Of a stretch of DNA of 64,000 bases, positions 57,240-64,000 are shown one piece after another (within the stretch, counting starts at the first letter, position 1; every line of letters begins with the position of its first letter). The notes under the pieces were generated by a model. That model saw nothing but the letters and a program-made list of their open reading frames with translations. It was not told where the DNA came from and did not search any database. The stretch is from Psophocarpus tetragonolobus (taxonomy: Eukaryota > Streptophyta > Magnoliopsida > Fabales > Fabaceae): contig CM075688.1 of assembly GCA_037954015.1 (NCBI GenBank), forward strand, positions 106,843,986 through 106,907,985, in the 5' to 3' direction. The translations under genes were made by a program, and so were the position numbers.

Positions 57240-60200
57240 CTAAAATAAATAATAAGTTTGAGACGTGTATTACTTAAGGATTTATTTCTTTAGTAAAAAC
57301 ATCTCCTAAAATTTCAGACTTTTCTTAAATAAGGTTAAGGTTCTAGAATCATGAGAACTATTTTTTTTTTTAAAAGAAAGAAGTGCTTAAAAATATTTCT
57401 ACTTTTTAGAATTAAATAAAAGTCAAATTTTTAAAAAGTTGTAACCACACTACTATTAAATAAAACTAATATAATATTTTTTTTTTCCAATGTTCTTAAG
57501 TCAATAAAAGATATTTGTTGAATAAATGAAAGTAACGACCATGTTAAAACTGTTTCACAACAAATATGAGAGAGAATACGGGTTAGAAAAAATGCACAAA
57601 ATGATTGTAATACAAGACTCAGTCAAATTAAAAAAAGTAGTTTCCAATTAATTTAATATAAAATAATAAAATAAAAATCGGAAAGTAAGATTTGGTCTAA
57701 AAGCAAGTACACATAACTCGATTGAATAAAATAATTTTAAAAGTAATAAAACTTTTCATGAAAAAAAATAATACTTCTGAAATATTGTTGGGTGAAGAAA
57801 ATAATTTGAATAAATGTGAAAATTTTTGTCCATATTTGGTGCACCTTGAGATACTACAATGACGAGATTAAAGGAAACAATGTTTAATGACGGTGTGAAA
57901 TACTAAGTACATTGAGATCGAGGGAAGTAGCATTTAAAAGAGTCACGAAGGAACAACTCCAGGTCAAGAATCCATGAGGCATTTAAGTCACAACTTAGGG
58001 TGACAGAGTCTGGTTACTTAGTGAAGGCTCGATCTCAAGATGACGGACATAGGGGTTGTTTACTTGAGCCAACAACCAAAAAGGACTCCTAACATTCTAT
58101 CTTTGCTCGAGATAATGACATTGTAGTAAAGATTCTCGAGTAACGTGACTGAAGAAAAAGAATCAATAATCAAAATCTCGAGACATTTAAAAGAACAAAT
58201 GCCTTTGAAGACTCAACTTAAGAAAATGATCGAGAGTCAAAAAGAGAATGGTTAAGGATCAAAATTAAGCATGAAAGTTACTATCCGTTGGGGTGGTTAT
58301 TAGAAGGTAGGAAATTTCTGGTAGTTTGTTTTCGTTAGGAAATAAAATACTATTTTCTTTCAAATTTAAGGACAAGTGTACGTTATAAAGAAGTCTATAA
58401 ATATTCTTCACTCACACCAAAATCAAGGTAGGATCATTTACACAAAAATCTTGTAAACTCAATACACCTAAGGAATGGTAACGAGTGAAGAGATTGACAT
58501 ATACGTCCTTTATTGTTCATTTACTTTCACGCATTTAGTTTCATTTAATCTTTGAGGATTTATTTCACACTTATTTTGCTTTATTAGAGTAGAACTTTCA
58601 GGTTTTCCTTTCGAGGTTTATGTTTCTGCATTTATTATTTTCATTACGAATAGTACTTTGAAGTAGATTTATGTTTATGCATTTATTGTTTTCATTAGGA
58701 TTAAAACTTTGAGGTTTTCCTTTTGAGGTTTATGTTTTTGTATTTATTGCTGTATTAGGATTAGAACTTTGAGGTTTTTTCTTTGAAGATTTACTTTACT
58801 TTTCATTTACTTTATTGGACATTTATTTCTTTAAAAATCAATTCTTACGTGAACAATCTCGGGTGCATCCTACTTTAGATTTCTTTTCTTTTAATCTACA
58901 CATTATATGAACAAATCATGTTTTTATCAACTCTTAAGTCTCCTAAGTCCTCATTTATGTCTATGGGATTCATTATTAATTACAATCAACTTGATTAAAA
59001 AGAACTAACATACGTGTACGTTCTTGTATTCTAAAAGTTCTTCAAATAAATATAAATTTGTTTGGTTTTTAGAATCATAAGTGATAATTTGTTGATTTAA
59101 AATATTTATTTTTATAACAAATGAATTTAACTACAAACAAATATATATCTCATTCAATATATAATCCAACAATCCCTCACATATTTCAAAAGTATTATAA
59201 CACATTTGAATAAATTTTAAAAAAAAATAACAATCCTGGGTTAACTTATCATGAGTGTAAGTGTCTCAGTCTGGTATCTTTTGGATTATGAACTAGACCT
59301 AAAATGAGGAAACATAATATACAAGTGAGTTGGTGAAGTAAACTTTTATAAACAAAAACACTTTGATGTATATTAGCGGTCAATCAATCACTACACCCCA
59401 TAATTCTCATTTGTTAGCGTTGTTTTGCTCTAATAAGTCATGCACATGCTTCGTAATTCATGAGTTATTCTAGAGATTATGTCAAAATCTCATACAAGTG
59501 GTTCCATTTAATACTCATATAGGTGATTTCATCAAGTGTATGTTATAATTCATACACCACCCATAAAGAATATGAAATTCATTAAAAATTTTAAGTTTAC
59601 CCTCTCAATATTATAGTATAACACATCTTACATCACACGAAGAGACAAAATAAATTGTGCTAATAAAACTAACTAGTAACTTGTTTTTATCCATATGAAC
59701 ATTTTTCATTCACAAATGTTGGATTTCCATTATTGTTAATTTCAAATTGGCTTAAGTCTCATTCTTCTCAATGTTTTATAAATAGAACTTCTCTTTTTCT
59801 TCCTAAGGCTTTAAGTCAAAAGGATCGGCCGAATCCATTAATATTGACTTCACAAAAAAATATATCTTTTAAACAATTGTTCTACCACATGTTATTTCTC
59901 AAATTATAAATGTATATATTCCAAAGGAATATTTGCTTAAGTTGTTTAATTTTAACCACTAAGTCTGTTAATCAACCATCTCTAGAGTAAAACACTCAAA
60001 TTTAATTATGTGTGTGGTTGATCTCTAAGTAGCTCTATCATAATTAAGTGTAATAACACAACTATTAGTGGATTGAAAATTCAATACATATAATTGTATC
60101 CCGTAATAAAATGGAAAATTCATTAGCCACATAACTATTATTTATAGTATCTCTCAAGTATTTTATGTTACACAAATCTGTAATATTTAGAATATTACAC

Positions 60201-61211
60201 TTATATAGCCACAAAAAAATTACTCAAACTATTTCTTTTTTAATAATTCACATAGTTCTCGTAACTTATGTTATAAATGACAATTGCTTTAAAAGAAAAA
60301 TATGAAGACTCATATACCAAAACATATCAAGAGAACCCAAAGGCTTATTGGTCTCATAATATATATGAACTAAGAACTTCTTCTTTGAGAAACCAATAAA
60401 AGTATCCAATTAAATAATTTTTTACCAATTATCTTTTTAAATCAAACACTATCTTTTTTAGGCTTATTCCTCACCTTTATGATGGTAACATCTGACATGG
60501 TCATGTGGGAGAATCCTAATGCATTCTATCCTTTAATGTGTCTCAAAATCAATAAAACAAATATATTTAAATTTCCAAATACTTAGTCATTACATAGTGA
60601 AAGAAATATCATATTTAAATCTCCATTATTACAAGGGAAAAAAAATAGCATCACACCCACATTGATTAAACATAAGGGAAACACATACCTTAAGAAATTC
60701 ATTGTTATCACATAAATGAAACAATATCAAAAGTAGTTTTATCTCTTCATCATGTTAGTGTCCGTCAATAATACACTCAAAGATAAACAATAAGTCTCTC
60801 AGACGTGTGCTAGTTAAGGATTTATTTGTGTGACACAAAAATTCTCTATGATTTAACAGAATCTTCTTATACAAGACTAAGGTTTCAGAACAACAAGAAC
60901 TATTTTCTTTAAAAAGAAAGAAGTGCCCACCAATATCTCTACTTTGTAGAGTCAAGTAAAAGTCAAATTTATAAAAACTTGTAACCACATTATCGTTGAA
61001 ATAAAACGAATCTTATATATTTTTCTCCAACGTTCTCACGTCAGTAAAAGATATTTGTTGCAAAATCAAATCTTCAAAACGGATAAGTGAAAGTAATTAC
61101 CATATTAAAATTGTTTCACAACAAATACTAAAGAGAATAGAGTAAAAAAAAGCATATCAAATAACTACAATATAGGACTTGTGAAATATGTCTCATTCAA
61201 TATAGAATCCA
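57240..61211. repeat. Pair of long direct repeats (LTR-like), left copy interrupted
   Basis: About 380 bp at 57240-57628 reappears in the same orientation at about 60790-61185. Shared blocks include AAAGAAAGAAGTGC, AGTAAAAGTCAAATTT or close variants, TTGTAACCACA, and GTAAAAGATATTTGTTG or close variants. The right copy continues directly to TCTCATTCAATATAGAATCC (61191-61210). The matching tail of the left copy lies 1.5 kb further on, at 59147-59167, so the left copy seems split by an insertion. The complement of the left tail starts TGTTGGATTATA, like an LTR end. No coding sequence or clear primer site was found in the 1.6-kb interior. Confidence 0.55.
58582..58795. repeat. Degenerate tandem repeat of about 55-60 bp
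   Basis: Three to four units contain AACTTTGAGGTTTTCC-like, GAGGTTTATGTTT and CATTTATT...TTCATTAGGATTA blocks in series. The array lies in the sequence that interrupts the left LTR-like repeat. Confidence 0.65.
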
Positions 61212-62254
61212 AAAATAGATATGTTATATGCATAAACAAGATGGTTGAAAAGTGATATTGGTCACTTGTTATAAGTTTCATGGATCCTATTTATTATGTA
61301 TGATTTCTATGTTTAGGTCATATATCAATCAATTATTGAAAACATTTAGAGTAAAATGCAATTTTGGCGTGTAATTTCGGTTCCCATCTTAGATGATTCT
61401 TAGTTACGGTTTTTAAATTTATAAAAATAGAAATTAGTTTTGCTTTTAAGTTTTTGAATTTATAAAAATAAAATTATTTTAGCTTTTAATTTTAAAACAT
61501 TAATGTTGAATTTTAATCCTAGATTTCTTCCTCATCGAGGATCAAAGATCAACAACTAGTAGTTGGAAATGACGGCTGATAATTAATGACAGAATGATTG
61601 ACCATCGATGATCAATATTAAATTACTGATGACATTGACCAACCATTGAAGGTAATGGTAGGTTGTGATAAGTGATGATAAGAGACAAACTTTGAGTAAA
61701 AAAAGAAACATAACTTTTAACACCAAATTTTATTAGTTTTGAAATGAAATATAAACCATATTAAAAAAAACTAAAAATTCAAATCAAATTTATTGTTTGT
61801 TATGTTTTCAAATTAAATCTCATCTTAAAACCAAAAACTTGAAATATGTTTATGAAAAAATCAAATATGTTAAGAAAAATAATACAATAACTACTAATAT
61901 TTACTTATAAAAAATAATATACTAAAAAGAGAAATCAATAATTATGTAATACTGTTAACCAATTGTAATATAGAGTTAACCATATTTTACATATGTAGTA
62001 ACTATGATACTTAATAACTCTATGCCATTATTAATAATTTATAAAATAAAATTAACCATAATTAAATATTTCAATAATTTTAACTTTTCTAACCATATAT
62101 CAAGAATAAATATAATTAATTATCTTCATTTATTTTTAATGAATTATTCAATAAAATAATCATATTTATTCATATAATTAACAATACTTGTACGGAGGAG
62201 GATATCTTAAGAACTTTCAGTAACAAGTTTAATATATAACTACCATATAAAAAA

Positions 62255-62437
62255 TAGTTTAATTAAAATAAACTAATAATGTAAAAGACTTTTACTTTAA
62301 CGTTTAATTATATTTTGTTGTTTATATGATTTTTAAATTATTAATTGGTAAAATTAATAAACTTGTCATAAATTAAGGATTGTGATTGAGTATTAGTGTA
62401 ATATTATTTACACTGTCGGTGCATATCAATTAAATTC
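62255..62437. mobile_element. TIR/9-bp-TSD MITE, copy 5 (most diverged)
   Basis: This is a 183-bp relative of the family: AGTTTAATT start, AATTAAATTC end, and an interior with TTAATTGGTAAAATTAATAAA and ATTTACACTGTCGGTGCATA. Flanks TATAAAAAA (62246-62254) and TAAAAAAAA (62438-62446) match at 8 of 9, though low complexity weakens this. Confidence 0.65.
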
Positions 62438-62823
62438 TAAAAAAAAATAGACTTCGATTACAAAATAATAAAAATGTAATAATCTTATAATTTAAATTTA
62501 TAGTGCACATTAATCTAGCATGAAAAAAAATTAACAACCAATTTTTAAGCTGCGAACAAGGCTTTAGGCTTTACAAATTACAATGAAAGGGTTGTTTAAA
62601 GAGGTTGAAGACTCAACGGTATATACGGAGAACAGAGTTTAAGGCTTAGAAGAGTCGAGTCTCTCTCACTTAATAAACTAGACATTTATAGATTCGGTTC
62701 GTGACTCGTAACTCAAATTCAGACTTCAAAACTAATTACTGAATTAAAAAATTACTACAACTTACTTAATACAGTTGGCAATTTTTTTACCTCTTTTGCT
62801 CTAACTCTACTAAGAAAGTATGA

Positions 62824-63463
62824 TTAGAAGTGACAACGGAAATGATGGATATGGGTAGTGTTTATTTACTATTAGTTTTGTAATAAAATATTTATATCTA
62901 TTTAAAATTTGTTAGGTAATCGTTAGAAAAATACCCGTAGATATTTATGGATATTTATAGATATTTTTTAAAAGTATTTTTTTATCTTAAGTTTTATCAA
63001 GCAAATAATTTATTTGTTGAAAAATTTAGAAATAAAATTATACTTGTAAGTTTCTAAAGATTAATTAGATCTAAAAATAGATTAATATATATATATATAT
63101 ATAATATTTAATATAAATAGAATATTTGTTTTACATTACCGAAATTTTTATAAAAATAAATTTTATGAATTATTCATTTTTTATAAAAAAAAGTAATATT
63201 GATGACAATAAAATTTGACAATTAATATTTTAAGTTAATTTAGTTAACAAAAATATTATCTTCTTTCAATTAAATATGTGTAATTATTTAATTTAGCGTG
63301 TACATGCGAGTACGAGTACTATGATATCTCAGTGCCTGTTAATGAGTAGATAAAAAAATTTATACCTGCAAGTAACACGTAACCATTTAAAGTATCAATG
63401 TTGGTATTTTCACGGATTTAATATTTGAGTATCTATGAATACGAATTTTTTTGTCATCCTTAA
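62824..63463. mobile_element. Possible hAT-type MITE
   Basis: The left end TTAGAAGTGACAA and the complemented right end TTAAGGATGACAA are similar short inverted repeats. The interior has motifs like GGATATTTATAGATAT and GCGAGTACGAGTAC, typical of repetitive plant elements of this style. No target duplication was fixed, so this is tentative. Confidence 0.35.
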
Positions 63464-64000
63464 TTAGGACACCTTTAGATTGCTTTTCAAAATTAATGTG
63501 ATTTCATTGCTAAAAGTTTCTCGTCTTCTTTTTATCTCAACCATTTTTAAAATCTGTAATCCTAATCCTAATCCTTTTCTCTCTCACACACACAATTAAA
63601 ATATGTTATTTTTTTATTTTCATTAATAAAATTTTAATAAATATGAACAAGTTTTTTTATTTTTACATCTTCAAAACAGTTTTCAAATAACACTTATCAA
63701 ACAAGTTTTTTTTTCTTTTCTCTCCAAAAACAGATTTTGAAAATTATTCTTGAAAACCTTTTTCAAAGACTAAAAGAAAAACCAAATCAATCAAACTCTA
63801 AATTACTATGCATTTGATTCAGTCAATTTTAAACATCAGGTAGTTTATAACTTATTCTATTTAAAAAAGTGATAAAAAATATAGTGGAAAACAAAAATTA
63901 CTAATTATAAAAAAAATACTTGAATAAGTTATTATAATATTATTAATAAAAAATAAAAATTTAAATTTTAAGTAAAATATTTTAACAAATAAAAATAAAT
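63464..64000. other. Window end, no gene recognised
   Basis: A+T-rich sequence with T-runs. No exon of the mARC gene or any other gene could be supported here. Confidence 0.4.

Noticed and set aside
1..64000. CRISPR arrays, bacterial operons, phage or organelle DNA
   Set aside because: The gene structure is nuclear eukaryotic with spliceosomal introns. The tandem repeats present do not have regular spacer-repeat spacing.

Overview
This window is plant nuclear DNA, very A+T-rich, with small exons split by GT-AG introns and many transposable elements. The proteins and the repeat style suggest a legume of the soybean/common-bean type. That is inference: no database search was possible, and no species is claimed.

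Five protein-coding loci can be modelled. (1) A vacuolar sorting receptor (VSR/BP-80 family, + strand, 1085-6537, 12 exons, 624 aa) looks complete. (2) A homeodomain-START gene related to HD-ZIP class IV lies on the minus strand (21086 down to 12435, 9 exons, about 570 aa). It lacks the leucine zipper normally found between the homeodomain and START, and its introns hold several insertions. (3) A SET-domain protein matching plastid pTAC14 lies on the + strand (31785-45717, 13 exons, 478 aa). A Ty1/copia element carrying a nested hAT-like element sits in its eighth intron. (4) An intronless DYW-type PPR protein resembling the chloroplast RNA-editing factor OTP84 lies on the minus strand (50014-47420, 864 aa). 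It is convergent with pTAC14. (5) A MOSC-domain protein of the mARC type (+ strand, 52355-55869) is seen only as its first six exons. The remaining 3' exons are either lost or lie beyond position 64000.

Between and inside these genes are two defective copia elements (7858-11942 minus; 37675-42568 plus), an L1-type LINE remnant (21889-23212), and a 5'-truncated LINE tail with a perfect 14-bp target duplication (15520-15625). There are also five copies of one short terminal-inverted-repeat family with 9-bp target duplications, a 487-bp TIR element, and a small LTR element with a recognisable primer-binding site (53258-54312). Other structures are a 2.2-kb inverted/tandem array inside the HD-START gene, a 295-bp tandem duplication in a pTAC14 intron, repeat units with tRNA-like Pol III boxes at 29.7-31.1 kb, and an interrupted pair of long direct repeats at 57.2-61.2 kb.

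No CRISPR, operon, rRNA, convincing tRNA gene or clearly new biological system was found. The most informative features are the zipper-less HD-START gene, the layered transposon insertions with readable target duplications, and the incomplete mARC gene. pTAC14 and the OTP84-like protein both serve plastid gene expression, but their adjacency is probably incidental.
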